Shown: positions 9,595 to 19,187, counted from the first letter of the stretch. The stretch: DNA of 64,000 nt from Prochlorococcus marinus str. MIT 9302 (GCF_000759975.1 NZ_JNAM01000014.1:1-64000), one strand, 5' to 3'. Numbers and translations are program-made. The notes: generated from the sequence alone by a model not told the origin.

Positions 9595-10194
9595 TTAAAA
9601 AGATAAATGATTATTTAATTTAGGTGTTCTGTCACCTTTTAATCTTTTACTTACACTCCTACTATTTTTGAGATACCATCGCCATTTTATATTTTTTGCC
9701 TTTGATATGCCAATTCTTGTAGTTTGAATAAGATCTTTTTCTTCTAGAGTTGAGTCTTTTTGAGAAATCCATAAAGATTTGTTTTTAAGAACTTCAAGTG
9801 AGTTGAATGATACGTCAACACCGAATGTCTTAGTAACTAGGCCAGGTCCAGAAGCTAATCTTTCATTCTTTTTAGAGATAAAAACTGCCCTGATTAATAC
9901 ACCACTCGCAAAATTTTCCTTATCAGTCACTATGTTTAAACAATGATGAATGCCATAAGATTTGTAAATATAAAATGTTCCAGGTTTGCCAAATAATGAT
10001 TTATTTGATTCAGTTATTTTCCTGAAGCCATGACAGGCTTCTTCTTCCTGTGAATAAGCTTCAGTTTCAACAATAATCCCCTTAACTTGATCTTTCTCAT
10101 TATTTTTTTTTATTAGGTAACAGCCTATTAAATCAGGGGCAACAAGCTTAGAGTGCCGATTAAAGAAATTTTTTGGAAATAAGTTTTCTTCTAT
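9595..10194 (-). CDS. mpg: 3-methyladenine DNA glycosylase (AAG/MPG family), non-canonical start
   Basis: The frame is open from 10197 to the stop at 9595 and encodes about 199 residues, the normal family length. It excises alkylated or deaminated purines in base-excision repair. Reading from the upstream part I see Asn-Phe-Phe-Asn-Arg-His-Ser, Val-Ala-Pro-Asp-Leu-Ile-Gly, the catalytic Glu block Val-Glu-Thr-Glu-Ala-Tyr, Cys-His-Gly, and [12 protein letters not shown]. The first ATG/GTG/TTG is the GTG at 9930, which would delete the catalytic Glu. The only start-like codon near the expected N-terminus is ATA at 10194. Either a rare start is used or the gene has lost its start. It lies 5 bp upstream of pyrB. 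Confidence 0.75.
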   Translation of the reverse strand: MEENLFPKNFFNRHSKLVAPDLIGCYLIKKNNEKDQVKGIIVETEAYSQEEEACHGFRKITESNKSLFGKPGTFYIYKSYGIHHCLNIVTDKENFASGVLIRAVFISKKNERLASGPGLVTKTFGVDVSFNSLEVLKNKSLWISQKDSTLEEKDLIQTTRIGISKAKNIKWRWYLKNSRSVSKRLKGDRTPKLNNHLSF

Positions 10195-10293
10195 TTTTCA
10201 GTATTTATCTAATATTATATTTAGCTGAGAAAGATAATTAAGGCTATTAATTGATATTGATTTTCAAAGAGAAATGTATATTATCTTATGAAT

Positions 10294-10308
10294 ATTTGAA
10301 ATTCAAAT
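10294..10308. promoter_or_regulatory. 15-bp inverted repeat upstream of gatC
   Basis: ATTTGAA, one A, then TTCAAAT form a perfect 7+7 bp inverted repeat. It lies about 27 bp before the gatC -10 box and about 100 bp before the divergent DNA glycosylase gene. It could be an operator, but AT-rich DNA produces such repeats by chance. Confidence 0.35.
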
Positions 10309-10334
10309 GATATATATAAGTGTTCTAAGTAAAC

Positions 10335-10340
10335 TATAAT
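10335..10340 (+). promoter_or_regulatory. Likely -10 box of gatC
   Basis: A consensus TATAAT lies 24 bp upstream of the gatC ATG, with an AAAGG ribosome-binding site in between. No clear TTGACA-like -35 box is seen at the usual distance, which is common in Prochlorococcus. Confidence 0.6.
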
Positions 10341-10364
10341 TTAACTAAGGAAAACATTAAAGGT

Positions 10365-10658
10365 ATGACAAAAATAACTAAACAGGAAGTAAAAAAAGTT
10401 GCTCATTTAGCTAGATTGGAACTCAACGAGGATGAAATTAATAATCATGCAAAACAATTAGAAAATATATTGGAATATATAAAACAACTTGAAAAAATTG
10501 ATACAAATGATGTGCCATGTACAACAAGAGCAATAGAGGTTTTTAATGTTTTTAGAAAAGACGAAAAGAAAAATTCTGATTGCACTGAAGAGATTTTAGA
10601 ATTGGGGCCATCTAGAGAAGATAAATACTTTAAAGTACCAAAAATTTTAAATCAATAA
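10365..10658 (+). CDS. gatC: Aspartyl/glutamyl-tRNA amidotransferase subunit C
   Basis: The 97-residue protein is the small linking subunit of GatCAB, which converts Glu-tRNA(Gln) and sometimes Asp-tRNA(Asn) to the amidated form. The N-terminal Val-Ala-His-Leu-Ala-Arg-Leu-Glu-Leu block and the Gln-Leu-Glu-Asn-Ile-Leu-Glu-Tyr-Ile segment are typical, and the length matches the family. The gatA and gatB subunits are not in this window. The ATG follows AAAGG at good spacing. The gene ends 2 bp from the convergent crtR gene. Confidence 0.95.
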   Translation: MTKITKQEVKKVAHLARLELNEDEINNHAKQLENILEYIKQLEKIDTNDVPCTTRAIEVFNVFRKDEKKNSDCTEEILELGPSREDKYFKVPKILNQ

Positions 10659-10659
10659 G

Positions 10660-11679
10660 TTAGTTGCCTCCTATAAATGTTTTATTAACAAGCCTTAGTA
10701 AAAATTTTTTTATTTTATATCCTGGATATAAATTTATGATTTTTCTTATATTCCCCCTCTTTTTGCTATGACTCCTTACACCTATAAATAAATCATAAAT
10801 AAAGTTATAAATGTCTTCTTTGGTTTCAAATATACCAACTCTTTGAGGGGAGCCTTTCATATCCAATAATGGCTTAGTTTTTTCATATGCTACTTTGTAT
10901 TCAAACCAAGGAATCGAAGGCCAAAGATGATGAATTAGATGGTAATTTTGGCCCATTATTAATAAATTCATAAATTTGCTTGGATAAACTCGAGAATTCA
11001 ACCATTTGTTTCTTGATCGAAAAGGTCTATGGGGAAGATAATCAAAAAATATTCCTAAAGTAACTCCCACCATTAATGCTGGTCCGAACCATAGATTATA
11101 GATTAGATTCATGAAGTCAAACTTTATACCTGCCAAGATTATTGTTATAAAGATAGATCTTTCAATACCCCATTGAAGTAATTCATATTTTCGCCAAAGT
11201 TTTCTTTGAAAGAAAAATACTTCATGATAAAAAAATCTTGGAGCAATTAGCCATATTGGACCGAAAGTACTGACGATATGATCTGGATCATTTTTTGGAT
11301 GATTTACGTGAATATGATGTTGTAAATGTACTCTTGTAAAAACTGGAAAACTAAATCCTAAAATAATTGCTGAACCATGACCCATGGCTTGATTTATCCA
11401 AGGAACTGGATGGGCAGCTTTATGACATGCATCATGAATTACAGTACCTTCAATATGTAAAGCTAAAAAAGCAGTTGCTACAAGTAAAGGTAAAGGCCAA
11501 ACACCCCTATACCATTGCCATATGCTTAGAAAAGCAAGAAAATAACCGCCAAAAAAAAGACCTAATGTTGGATTCCAAAAACTTGGCGGATCTACATAAT
11601 TTTTTATCTCCTTTTGCCAATTAAATGTTTTTGAAGAATTAGTAATTTTTGTTGTATTTTTATTCGTTAAGTTTGAAAT
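10660..11679 (-). CDS. crtR: Beta-carotene hydroxylase CrtR, non-canonical start
   Basis: The protein belongs to the di-iron fatty-acid-desaturase-type hydroxylases that turn beta-carotene into zeaxanthin in the membrane. All three His boxes are present in one frame: His-Asp-Ala-Cys-His with a further His after three residues, His-Leu-Gln-His-His, and His-Leu-Ile-His-His. The N-terminal block Val-Asp-Pro-Pro-Ser-Phe-Trp-Asn-Pro-Thr matches cyanobacterial CrtR. The first ATG (11385) falls after the first His box, and no ATG, GTG or TTG occurs between it and the in-frame TAA at 11686-11688. I place the start at the ATT at 11679 (339 residues), which is tentative. In-frame stops at 11695-11697 and 11686-11688 bar a longer protein. 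Confidence 0.85.
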   Translation of the reverse strand: MSNLTNKNTTKITNSSKTFNWQKEIKNYVDPPSFWNPTLGLFFGGYFLAFLSIWQWYRGVWPLPLLVATAFLALHIEGTVIHDACHKAAHPVPWINQAMGHGSAIILGFSFPVFTRVHLQHHIHVNHPKNDPDHIVSTFGPIWLIAPRFFYHEVFFFQRKLWRKYELLQWGIERSIFITIILAGIKFDFMNLIYNLWFGPALMVGVTLGIFFDYLPHRPFRSRNKWLNSRVYPSKFMNLLIMGQNYHLIHHLWPSIPWFEYKVAYEKTKPLLDMKGSPQRVGIFETKEDIYNFIYDLFIGVRSHSKKRGNIRKIINLYPGYKIKKFLLRLVNKTFIGGN

Positions 11680-11848
11680 CGTTTCTTATATTCTCTAAAT
11701 AATATACCTAAAATTTTTATATGATTGCATGTTTAGATCTAAAAAAAGTTTTAAAGACATATTTAATTTGATTTTTATGTGTCAAATTAATCATCTTAAG
11801 TTAAAAATATTTTTAAAATAATCCACTTTCAATTATTATTTTATTTGA

Positions 11849-11930
11849 GCGGTCGTGGCGGAATTGGTAGACGCGCGAGTTTTAGGTACTCGTATCTTCG
11901 GGTGTGGGAGTTCAAGTCTCCCCGACCGCA
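11849..11930 (+). tRNA. tRNA-Leu (TAG anticodon)
   Basis: An 82-nt class II tRNA with acceptor GCGGTCG pairing to CGACCGC and discriminator A. The anticodon stem CGAGT/ACTCG encloses TTTAGGT, giving anticodon TAG at 11883-11885. A long variable arm and the T arm GGGAG-TTCAAGT-CTCCC follow. CCA is not encoded. It reads CUA/CUG-type leucine codons. Confidence 0.95.
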
Positions 11931-12008
11931 TTTAAGGAAATTCTAATAGGATATTTATTTATTATTATTAACTCCTTATAATGAAATGAAAATGTATAAA
12001 TTAGTAGT

Positions 12009-12449
12009 TTGATAGTTTATTTGGGATCTTTTTATATTTTAATTGGGGCTTTATTTTTAATAGTACCTTTAATTTATCTTGAGCTAGGCAGACCAAAAGA
12101 CTTAATAAAAGCTTTTTTGAATTTATTAATTGGTTTAGTATTAATAATTAAAAATAAAACTATAGATGCTTCATTTTATGTAATTTTCCTCTTATTAACC
12201 GTACTAGTTATCTTTTACCTAATAGAGATTTTTGTATTTAGATGGAATCAATTGACAGATAAAGAAAAGAATAAATTAACTACCTTTCTGGAATTCAAAA
12301 ATAATCTTTCGAAAATATTAGAGGCTATTAATCTTGGATTTAGGAATTTTGCAAAACCTTTAAATGTATTTAATTTTGGTAGCAACAATCAAAATACAAG
12401 CCCAAAAAAGTGGGTAAGAAATGATAAAAATGATAATATAAAAATCTGA
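12009..12449 (+). CDS. Ycf66-like membrane protein
   Basis: The 146-residue protein has an N-terminal hydrophobic stretch (about residues 4-24), a Leu-Glu-Leu-Gly-Arg-Pro-Lys-Asp-Leu loop, a second hydrophobic segment near 37-47 and a third near 54-74, then a polar Asn/Lys-rich tail. This layout and the short motif resemble the Ycf66 family of cyanobacteria and plastids, whose function is not known. The start is TTG at 12009; an in-frame TAA at 11997-11999 rules out a much longer form. It follows tRNA-Leu and precedes ileS on the same strand. Confidence 0.55.
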   Translation: MIVYLGSFYILIGALFLIVPLIYLELGRPKDLIKAFLNLLIGLVLIIKNKTIDASFYVIFLLLTVLVIFYLIEIFVFRWNQLTDKEKNKLTTFLEFKNNLSKILEAINLGFRNFAKPLNVFNFGSNNQNTSPKKWVRNDKNDNIKI

Positions 12450-12571
12450 AACCAAATCAATTGGTTATTTTCAACATGCAAAAAAAAATACAGGTCAATA
12501 TAAGAAAGAATATAGTAAATTAGATCTATTCAAACAATTCTATTGATCACCAATATCGCCTTTACCGTTGT

Positions 12572-15478
12572 ATGAAATCTCAAAATAGCAAAGAAAAAAA
12601 ATCAGACTTTTCTTATAAAGAGACTTTAAATTTACTTAAAACTGACTTCTCAATGCGTGCTAACTCAGTTGTAAGAGAACCTGAGATTCAAGATTTTTGG
12701 GCTAATAATAATATTGATTTCGAATTAGGTTCAAACAACTCAGGAAAAACATTTACATTGCACGATGGCCCACCTTATGCAAATGGAGCGCTGCATATGG
12801 GTCATGCTCTTAATAAAGTTTTAAAGGACATAATAAATAAATACAAAACCTTGAGAGGATTCAGAGTACATTATGTTCCTGGTTGGGACTGCCATGGATT
12901 ACCTATTGAATTAAAAGTACTTCAGAATTTAAAATCTGATGAAAGAAAGAATCTAGATACTCTAAATCTAAGAAAAAAAGCAACAGATTATGCGTACATA
13001 CAAATAAACAATCAAATGGAGGGTTTTAAAAGGTGGGGCATATGGGGAGATTGGGATAATCCTTACTTAACTCTTAAGAAAAGTTATGAATCTGCTCAGA
13101 TTGGAGTATTTGGGAAAATGTTTTTAAATGGCTATATATATCGAGGTCTTAAACCTGTTCATTGGAGTCCAAGTTCGAGGACTGCACTCGCAGAAGCAGA
13201 ATTAGAATATCCTGATGAACATTATTCAAAAAGTATTTATGTTTCCTTAAAAATCACTAAAGTACCCGAAAAAATTCTATTAGAATTCTGTCAAGAAAAT
13301 CCCAATATTGAAAAGGATGTTTTTCTAAGTAATTCGTTCATAACTATTTGGACCACCACACCCTGGACCATACCCGCAAATGAAGCAGTTACCGTAAATC
13401 CAAAAATAAAATATGTTTTTGCTATTGATGAAGAGAAAAGAATATACCTCTTTGCAAAAGAATTATCTTCTGAAATTAGTAACAAATTTAAAAAAGATCT
13501 AAAGACTCTTTTTGAGGTTAAAGGGACTTCCTTGGAAGGTATTGAATATCAACATCCTACCAAAAATAAAAATTGCAGAATTTTGATTGGGGGTGATTAC
13601 ATCACTACAGAATCAGGTACTGGAATTGTTCATACTGCACCAGGTCATGGGATAGATGATTTTAATGTGGGGCAGAAATATGATCTACCTACCACATGTG
13701 TTGTTGACGAAAAAGGGAATTTAAATGAATATTCAGGCCAATTCAAAGGATCAAATGTCCTTAAAGATGCAAATGATTTAATTATTGAATATTTAAAGGG
13801 AAATAATTTGCTCCTATTACAAGAAAATTATAAGCATAGATACCCTTATGATTGGAGAACCAAAAAACCAACTATTTTTAGAGCAACAGAACAATGGTTT
13901 GCATCTGTAGATGGCTTCAGATCATCTGCATTAAAGGCGATTGAAGATGTTGAATGGATGCCAGCAACTGGAAAGAAAAGAATTTATTCTATGGTTGTTG
14001 GTAGAGGGGATTGGTGTATTTCCAGGCAAAGGTCTTGGGGTGTTCCAATTCCAGTTTTTTTTAAAAAAAATGGTAATGAAATTCTCCTAAACAGCGAGAT
14101 AATTAATCATATACAAGAACTTTTTAGTGAACATGGAGCAGATATTTGGTGGGATTGGGATGTTAAGAATCTATTGCCAGAAAATTATGCAAAAGATTCT
14201 GATTTATGGAAAAAAGGAACAGATACAATGGATGTCTGGTTCGATTCAGGATCTAGCTGGGCCGCAGTGTGTGAACAAAGAAGTGAATTAAAATATCCAG
14301 CAGATCTTTATTTAGAGGGCTCAGATCAACATAGAGGTTGGTTCCAGTCTTCTTTGCTCACATCTGTTGCAGTTAATAATAAACCTCCATATAAGAAAGT
14401 TTTAACTCATGGTTTTGCACTAGATGAAAACGGAAGAAAAATGAGTAAATCTTTAGGTAATGTTGTTGATCCAAATATAATTATTAATGGAGGTAATAAT
14501 AAAAAAACCGACCCTGCTTATGGAGCTGATGTTCTAAGGCTCTGGGTAAGCTCGGTAGATTATTCAGTAGATGTTCCAATTGGTTCAAATATACTCAAGC
14601 AGCTATCAGACGTTTATAGAAAAGTTCGTAATACAGCAAGATATCTTCTAGGCAATATTCATGATTATGACCCAAATATTGATAGTTTTGAAATTGATCA
14701 ATTGCCGCTCTTAGATCAATGGATGTTAGGCAGACTAGTTGAGGTTACAGATCAAATATCAAATGCTTATGAAAATTATGAGTTTTCAAAATTTTTTCAA
14801 ATCTTACAAAGTTTTTGCGTTGTAGATCTATCAAATTTCTATTTAGATATTGCTAAGGATAGGTTATATGTAAGTTCTAAATCACAATTTAGGAGAAGAT
14901 CATGTCAGTTTGTAATGTCTAAAGTTGTTGAAAATTTAGCTGTTCTTATTTCTCCAGTACTATGTCATATGGCTGAAGATATTTGGCAAAATATTCCATA
15001 TTCAACTAAAGAAAAATCTGTATTTCAAAGAGGATGGCCAATTTTTTCAGAGTCCTGGAAAAATGAAACTCTTAATGAACACATCACAAATTTGAGAAAT
15101 TTGAGAGTTGAAATTAACAAAGCTATAGAAGGATGTAGAAACAAACAAATAATTGGAGCAGCTTTAGAAACAGAAGTTAATTATTTACCTGAAGATAAAG
15201 TTGTAAAAGATTCTCTTACTTGGCTAAAAAGATTTGGTAATGCAGATGTAGATTTATTTAGGGATTGGCTTATCGTTTCAAATTTCCAAGTGGTATCCGA
15301 TTTGGTTGATAATTCTCTAATTATCGATAAAAATGAACTTGGAAAGATCCAAATCTTAAAGGCTGATGGTGAAAAATGTGATAGATGCTGGCATTATCAA
15401 AAAGAAACTGTTAGTGGAATTCAAAATACAAAATTATGCAAAAGATGTTCAAATATTATTAATCTTGAATTTCCTTAA
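12572..15478 (+). CDS. ileS: Isoleucyl-tRNA synthetase
   Basis: The 968-residue class I synthetase charges tRNA-Ile. The HIGH-type motif appears as Gly-Ala-Leu-His-Met-Gly-His-Ala after Asp-Gly-Pro-Pro-Tyr-Ala-Asn. The editing domain has [10 protein letters not shown] and [12 protein letters not shown]. The KMSKS loop is Gly-Arg-Lys-Met-Ser-Lys-Ser. A C-terminal zinc finger has Cys-Asp-Arg-Cys-Trp and Cys-Lys-Arg-Cys, as in bacterial-type IleRS. Length is normal. An AT-rich inverted repeat about 25 bp after the stop could end its transcript. Confidence 0.98.
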   Translation: MKSQNSKEKKSDFSYKETLNLLKTDFSMRANSVVREPEIQDFWANNNIDFELGSNNSGKTFTLHDGPPYANGALHMGHALNKVLKDIINKYKTLRGFRVHYVPGWDCHGLPIELKVLQNLKSDERKNLDTLNLRKKATDYAYIQINNQMEGFKRWGIWGDWDNPYLTLKKSYESAQIGVFGKMFLNGYIYRGLKPVHWSPSSRTALAEAELEYPDEHYSKSIYVSLKITKVPEKILLEFCQENPNIEKDVFLSNSFITIWTTTPWTIPANEAVTVNPKIKYVFAIDEEKRIYLFAKELSSEISNKFKKDLKTLFEVKGTSLEGIEYQHPTKNKNCRILIGGDYITTESGTGIVHTAPGHGIDDFNVGQKYDLPTTCVVDEKGNLNEYSGQFKGSNVLKDANDLIIEYLKGNNLLLLQENYKHRYPYDWRTKKPTIFRATEQWFASVDGFRSSALKAIEDVEWMPATGKKRIYSMVVGRGDWCISRQRSWGVPIPVFFKKNGNEILLNSEIINHIQELFSEHGADIWWDWDVKNLLPENYAKDSDLWKKGTDTMDVWFDSGSSWAAVCEQRSELKYPADLYLEGSDQHRGWFQSSLLTSVAVNNKPPYKKVLTHGFALDENGRKMSKSLGNVVDPNIIINGGNNKKTDPAYGADVLRLWVSSVDYSVDVPIGSNILKQLSDVYRKVRNTARYLLGNIHDYDPNIDSFEIDQLPLLDQWMLGRLVEVTDQISNAYENYEFSKFFQILQSFCVVDLSNFYLDIAKDRLYVSSKSQFRRRSCQFVMSKVVENLAVLISPVLCHMAEDIWQNIPYSTKEKSVFQRGWPIFSESWKNETLNEHITNLRNLRVEINKAIEGCRNKQIIGAALETEVNYLPEDKVVKDSLTWLKRFGNADVDLFRDWLIVSNFQVVSDLVDNSLIIDKNELGKIQILKADGEKCDRCWHYQKETVSGIQNTKLCKRCSNIINLEFP

Positions 15479-15500
15479 ATACAATTTTTTTGATTCAAAA

Positions 15501-15530
15501 AGAAAATTAAGTTTTAATTTTCTCTTATAA
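15501..15530 (+). terminator. AT-rich hairpin after ileS, possible terminator
   Basis: AGAAAATTAA and its exact reverse complement TTAATTTTCT are separated by three bases, forming a perfect 10-bp stem 22 bp after the ileS stop. It is followed by CTTATAAAG and then six T. Low GC and a broken T tract make it a weak terminator at best. Confidence 0.45.
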
Positions 15531-15765
15531 AGTTTTTTGTTTCCTTTAAAGGTGCTTTAAAAAATTTAAACTTTGTAAGTATATATCTAAATTGAATAAC
15601 TTTTTTTCTAAATCTATTTCAGTTGGATGAGTGGTAGAGCTACTGAAACCTTTGAAAATAATTATTTCTAACTGTTCTTTATGATTTTCTTTTAGAGTCT
15701 AACCCTCTATTTTAAGTACCCTATTAGGTATCAAGGAACTTATTTTTTCTAAGTTATTTAATAAA
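15531..15765. other. Long convergent spacer with a hairpin, no gene seen
   Basis: Together with the ileS hairpin this leaves about 287 bp without a gene between the 3' ends of ileS and the DUF3177 gene, long for a convergent gap in so compact a genome. TTTCAGT at 15617-15623 pairs perfectly with ACTGAAA at 15642-15648 around an 18-nt loop. I see no frame longer than about 14 codons with a start and no tRNA fold. It may hold a small RNA or just two 3' untranslated regions. Confidence 0.4.
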
Positions 15766-16425
15766 TTAATATCTGCCATTTTCGGAGAAAGAAGAGTTTC
15801 TTCCATTTTTAGGTAATTTAATTATTGACCATTGAATCAATCCTAAAGTATAAATTAATAATGAAAATAATCCTAAAAATTTTGCTATGGGCTGAGTAAA
15901 GTTAGCTCCGAAGAAAAAATTAAATAAATTTTTGATAATAATATATAAATTTGAAGAAGGCTGAAGCCATATCTCACATGCAGCAGAATTAATAGAAGAA
16001 AAGCAGTTAAAGTTTTGCAAACTTTGGATTAAGAAATTTAGAGATATAAAAGTAAGAGACCATCTCCACACTTTTGTCGTTGTAGTAAGGGGGTAAGTAA
16101 AGTCATATTCTTTTAATTCATCATTTATATCGTTCCAAAACCAAACTGAAATTGTCATTAATAATGTTGAAATATTTGTTACTAGAAGAGCATAATTAAA
16201 CTTACCTATTAAAAGTAAAAGGCTTATAAAAAATAAAAGGGATATTTTCCAATAAATTGATAGAAGTTTATTAACAGCTTGATTTCTTTTTTTAATTGAC
16301 CAAAAGAATAAAGTAATAGGAATACCAACAAGGAAAATTATTGAAAGTTGAAAAGATAGCCAAATAGAAATTTGATTAAAAACGTTCAAAACTTTTTCTT
16401 TTTTACATACATAATAATTAAACAT
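15766..16425 (-). CDS. DUF3177 family integral membrane protein
   Basis: From the ATG at 16425 the protein has 219 residues and at least four strongly hydrophobic segments, including Phe-Gln-Leu-Ser-Ile-Ile-Phe-Leu-Val-Gly-Ile-Pro-Ile and a Leu-Leu-Phe-Phe-Ile-Ser-Leu-Leu-Leu-Leu-Ile stretch. The Tyr-Pro-Leu-Thr-Thr-Thr-Thr-Lys-Val-Trp-Arg-Trp motif fits the cyanobacterial DUF3177 family as I recall it. An in-frame start at 16611 would overlap the divergent trmB gene by about 100 bp and add a charged non-membrane lead, so the later ATG is preferred. Function unknown. Confidence 0.65.
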   Translation of the reverse strand: MFNYYVCKKEKVLNVFNQISIWLSFQLSIIFLVGIPITLFFWSIKKRNQAVNKLLSIYWKISLLFFISLLLLIGKFNYALLVTNISTLLMTISVWFWNDINDELKEYDFTYPLTTTTKVWRWSLTFISLNFLIQSLQNFNCFSSINSAACEIWLQPSSNLYIIIKNLFNFFFGANFTQPIAKFLGLFSLLIYTLGLIQWSIIKLPKNGRNSSFSENGRY

Positions 16426-16512
16426 CAAACTGTTACTTTTTAACTTACTATTGTCATAGTTATGAATATTATAAATTTTTATATTATTGCCGAGGAATAG
16501 ATTAATACTTGT

Positions 16513-17142
16513 ATGAGACAGCATGTTAATCCGCTTAGTAAAAATTTCAATGAAATTGAGAGAATACCTTCTTTGATTGAAATGTTTGGTGATCCTAAAT
16601 TGAATCTGCATTTGGATATAGGTTGTGCTGCGGGTGAGTTTCTATTTGATTTAGCTTTAGTTAATACCAGTTGGAATTATTTAGGAATTGAAATACGTGA
16701 GAAATTAGTTAAAACTGCTAAATTAAAAGTGCGAGATAGAGAAATTAAAAATTTATATTTTGTATTTGGCAATGCTAATAATATTTTTAATGATGTCCAG
16801 AGTAACTTTTTTATAGAGAATGTAAAAAGTATTTCTTTTAACTTTCCAGATCCTTGGTTTAAGAAGAGACATTATAAAAGGCGAGTAATCCAGAAAGAAT
16901 TTATTGATACTCTCTCAAACTCATTGCAAAAAGGATCACTAATTTTTATAAAAACTGATGTAAAGGATTTATTCGATTATATGGATTGCACTATATCAAG
17001 AAATTCTAATTTTAAAAAAATGGATAAAAAGGATTTTAATTATTCCGAAAGTTTTAATCCAAATAAATTTAAAACTAATAGGGAGAAGTATGTTATTCTT
17101 AACCAACTTCATATTTTTGAGAGGATTTATATAAAAATTTGA
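16513..17142 (+). CDS. trmB: tRNA (guanine-N7-)-methyltransferase
   Basis: The 209-residue enzyme methylates G46 in the variable loop of tRNAs with SAM. Visible are the SAM-binding block [10 protein letters not shown] near residue 35, Gly-Ile-Glu-Ile-Arg-Glu-Lys after it, and the family signature [12 protein letters not shown] near residue 115. The ending Thr-Asn-Arg-Glu-Lys-Tyr matches the conserved Thr-x-x-E-x-Y tail. It is divergent from the DUF3177 gene and convergent with glmM, 7 bp away. Confidence 0.95.
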   Translation: MRQHVNPLSKNFNEIERIPSLIEMFGDPKLNLHLDIGCAAGEFLFDLALVNTSWNYLGIEIREKLVKTAKLKVRDREIKNLYFVFGNANNIFNDVQSNFFIENVKSISFNFPDPWFKKRHYKRRVIQKEFIDTLSNSLQKGSLIFIKTDVKDLFDYMDCTISRNSNFKKMDKKDFNYSESFNPNKFKTNREKYVILNQLHIFERIYIKI

Positions 17143-17149
17143 TTCATAA

Positions 17150-18502
17150 TTAATTCATTATTTTATTAATTTCCAAAGAGAGTTTGTTTGTTATTTCACT
17201 TGATAAAGAATTGACTTTGGTATGATTTTTGGCCTCAACAAGAACTCGCATTAAGGGTTCTGTTCCACTAGGTCTTATATAAACTCTAAAATTATCTGAA
17301 TTATTTGCCTGGTAAATTTCTATAGTTCGATCAATTAAGATTCTGGTTTTTGGGTTTATTTTATTAATATTAAAATCTAAATTGATGTTGGTTAGTTTCT
17401 GAGGAAAAGGGTCGAAACTGCTTTTAAACCAATCATTTAAAGTAATATTTTTCTTTTTACAGTATTTAGCAATTTGAAGTGCAGTCAGTATCCCATCTCC
17501 AGAAAAGTTATTAATTTTTGACAGTATATGACCTGACTGCTCACCTCCTAAAACAGCTCTTTTTTCCTTAATTGCGTCATGAACGTATTTATCTCCTACA
17601 TCAGTTCTATGTAAAATCCCACCAATTTTGTTCCAGGCTTTTTCAAAACCTAAATTTGCCATTTGAGTTGATATTAGTAAATTATTTGTAAGAATCTTTT
17701 GTTCCATAAGTTCTCTCCCCCAAAGAAAAAGAATATGATCTCCATCTAATACATTGCCTTTAGAATCTAATCCAATTACTCTATCGGCATCACCATCGAA
17801 GCTAAATCCCATATCTGCAGGATTTTCTTCTAATTCTTTTTTTATTGGTTCAAGGTTAGTAGAACCACAGTTCATATTAATTTTTAAACCATTTTTTGAG
17901 TTATTGATAACTCTTACATCAGCTCCAAGATTCTTAAAAATTTTTTTTGCGCAGGTTGTAGCTGATCCATAGCATGTGTCTAATATTATTTTCAAGCCGC
18001 TTAAATTTTCTCCGCCCATTGTGTCGGTTAAGCTTTTCATATAAATATCCATAAGTTCTTTATTTGTTTTTAAAGAGAACTCTTTTCTAGGAACTGATTG
18101 ATTTTGATTTTGTTCTTCAACTAATTTTTGAATTTTATTTTCAACTTCTTTAGTAATTTTTTGACCATTATGATCAAAGATTTTTATGCCATTGTATTCT
18201 GGTGGATTATGACTAGCAGATATCATTATCCCGCTACTCATTTTTTCTTTTTTGATTAAAAAAGGGATAGCTGGGGTAGGGCATATTCCAAGATTTATGA
18301 ATTTTCTGCCACTTGCATTTATACCTTTTGTTATTGCCTGAAGCAGAATATCTCCACTAATCCTTGTATCTCTTCCAATTAATATTGGATTATTATTTTC
18401 TAAATTTGAACCTAAAGCATATCCAACTTTATAGGCTAGAGAATAAGTTATCTCTTTATTAAATCTTCCTCTTATCCCATCAGTTCCAAAGATTGATTGC
18501 AT
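17150..18502 (-). CDS. glmM: Phosphoglucosamine mutase
   Basis: The 450-residue enzyme interconverts glucosamine 6- and 1-phosphate on the path to UDP-GlcNAc for peptidoglycan and LPS. The N-terminal Phe-Gly-Thr-Asp-Gly-Ile-Arg-Gly is typical of GlmM. The phosphoserine active site is Ile-Ser-Ala-Ser-His-Asn-Pro-Pro near residue 100, the metal loop is Asp-Gly-Asp-Ala-Asp-Arg near 240, and the sugar loop is Gly-Gly-Glu-Gln-Ser-Gly-His. The C-terminal phosphate site is Arg-Pro-Ser-Gly-Thr-Glu-Pro. A second phosphohexomutase gene is at 49912-51366. Confidence 0.96.
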   Translation of the reverse strand: MQSIFGTDGIRGRFNKEITYSLAYKVGYALGSNLENNNPILIGRDTRISGDILLQAITKGINASGRKFINLGICPTPAIPFLIKKEKMSSGIMISASHNPPEYNGIKIFDHNGQKITKEVENKIQKLVEEQNQNQSVPRKEFSLKTNKELMDIYMKSLTDTMGGENLSGLKIILDTCYGSATTCAKKIFKNLGADVRVINNSKNGLKINMNCGSTNLEPIKKELEENPADMGFSFDGDADRVIGLDSKGNVLDGDHILFLWGRELMEQKILTNNLLISTQMANLGFEKAWNKIGGILHRTDVGDKYVHDAIKEKRAVLGGEQSGHILSKINNFSGDGILTALQIAKYCKKKNITLNDWFKSSFDPFPQKLTNINLDFNINKINPKTRILIDRTIEIYQANNSDNFRVYIRPSGTEPLMRVLVEAKNHTKVNSLSSEITNKLSLEINKIMN

Positions 18503-18638
18503 AATTAGATTTCAGGAATCAAATATATTTTGATCATTATTTAGTTCTTATTTTATCAGTTGATTAAAAGGTAACCGATTTAAATTCTCTTTATTTGTCT
18601 AACTTATTTAAAATGTCTTTAGTGAGTAACAATTTATA

Positions 18639-19184
18639 ATGCAATCTGAGAGTAGAGAGCCACTATTAAACCCAAATTTTAAAGCAATACTCGTTTTACT
18701 TATTGCTGTTGTTATTATTGCTGTGGTTTTATTTAGAAATTTTATTTTTCAATCAACTTATCTTCTTAAGAGTTTTGGAGAATTATCTGTTGATCCTGAA
18801 ATAGCTTTTAAAAACAATAAGCCCACTTTCCTTGAATTTTATGCTGAATGGTGTGAAGTTTGCAAAGAAATGGCTCCAAAAGTATCTTCATTAAAAGAGG
18901 AATACGAGAAAGATTTTAATTTTGTTTTTTTAAATGTTGATAATCAAAAATGGGATAATTACATCCGAAAATTTGATGTTAATGGGATTCCTCAAGTTAA
19001 TCTTTTTGACAAAAAAGGTAATTTAATATCTACTTTTATTGGTAAACAAGAAGAATTTACAATAAGAGATTCTATTGATCAAATAGAAAAAAAAGCAAAA
19101 TCTCACGAAGAAATTATTAATAATGACTTTTCAATATTAAAAGGAAATAATAAAAATAAAGTTAATCCTCGTAGTCATGGATAA
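18639..19184 (+). CDS. txlA: Membrane-anchored thioredoxin-like protein (TxlA/HCF164 type)
   Basis: The 181-residue protein has one N-terminal membrane helix (about residues 15-35) and a thioredoxin fold after it. The redox motif is Trp-Cys-Glu-Val-Cys-Lys near residue 71, and the cis-Pro loop is Gly-Ile-Pro-Gln-Val. The arrangement matches cyanobacterial TxlA and plastid HCF164, which are thought to pass reductant across the thylakoid membrane for cytochrome b6f and photosystem assembly. The active site may face the lumen, but topology cannot be proven from sequence. It is convergent with thyX, 3 bp away. Confidence 0.85.
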   Translation: MQSESREPLLNPNFKAILVLLIAVVIIAVVLFRNFIFQSTYLLKSFGELSVDPEIAFKNNKPTFLEFYAEWCEVCKEMAPKVSSLKEEYEKDFNFVFLNVDNQKWDNYIRKFDVNGIPQVNLFDKKGNLISTFIGKQEEFTIRDSIDQIEKKAKSHEEIINNDFSILKGNNKNKVNPRSHG

Positions 19185-19187
19185 TTA

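Noticed and set aside
9595-9930. Short version of the DNA glycosylase starting at the GTG at 9930
   Set aside because: It would lack the catalytic Glu and most conserved N-terminal motifs, while the upstream frame clearly encodes them.
10660-11385. Short version of CrtR starting at the ATG at 11385
   Set aside because: It would lack the first His box needed for di-iron binding, which is encoded in the same frame upstream.
12450-12466. Hairpin AACCAA-N5-TTGGTT just after the Ycf66-like gene
   Set aside because: It has no T run after it and a weak stem, so it does not look like a terminator.
15625-15669. 14-codon frame in the ileS-DUF3177 spacer
   Set aside because: It is too short, with no ribosome site and no resemblance to any known small photosynthetic subunit.
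18518-18534. Inverted repeat ATCAAA-N5-TTTGAT between glmM and txlA
   Set aside because: It is short and AT-only apart from one G/C per arm, so chance is a good explanation.
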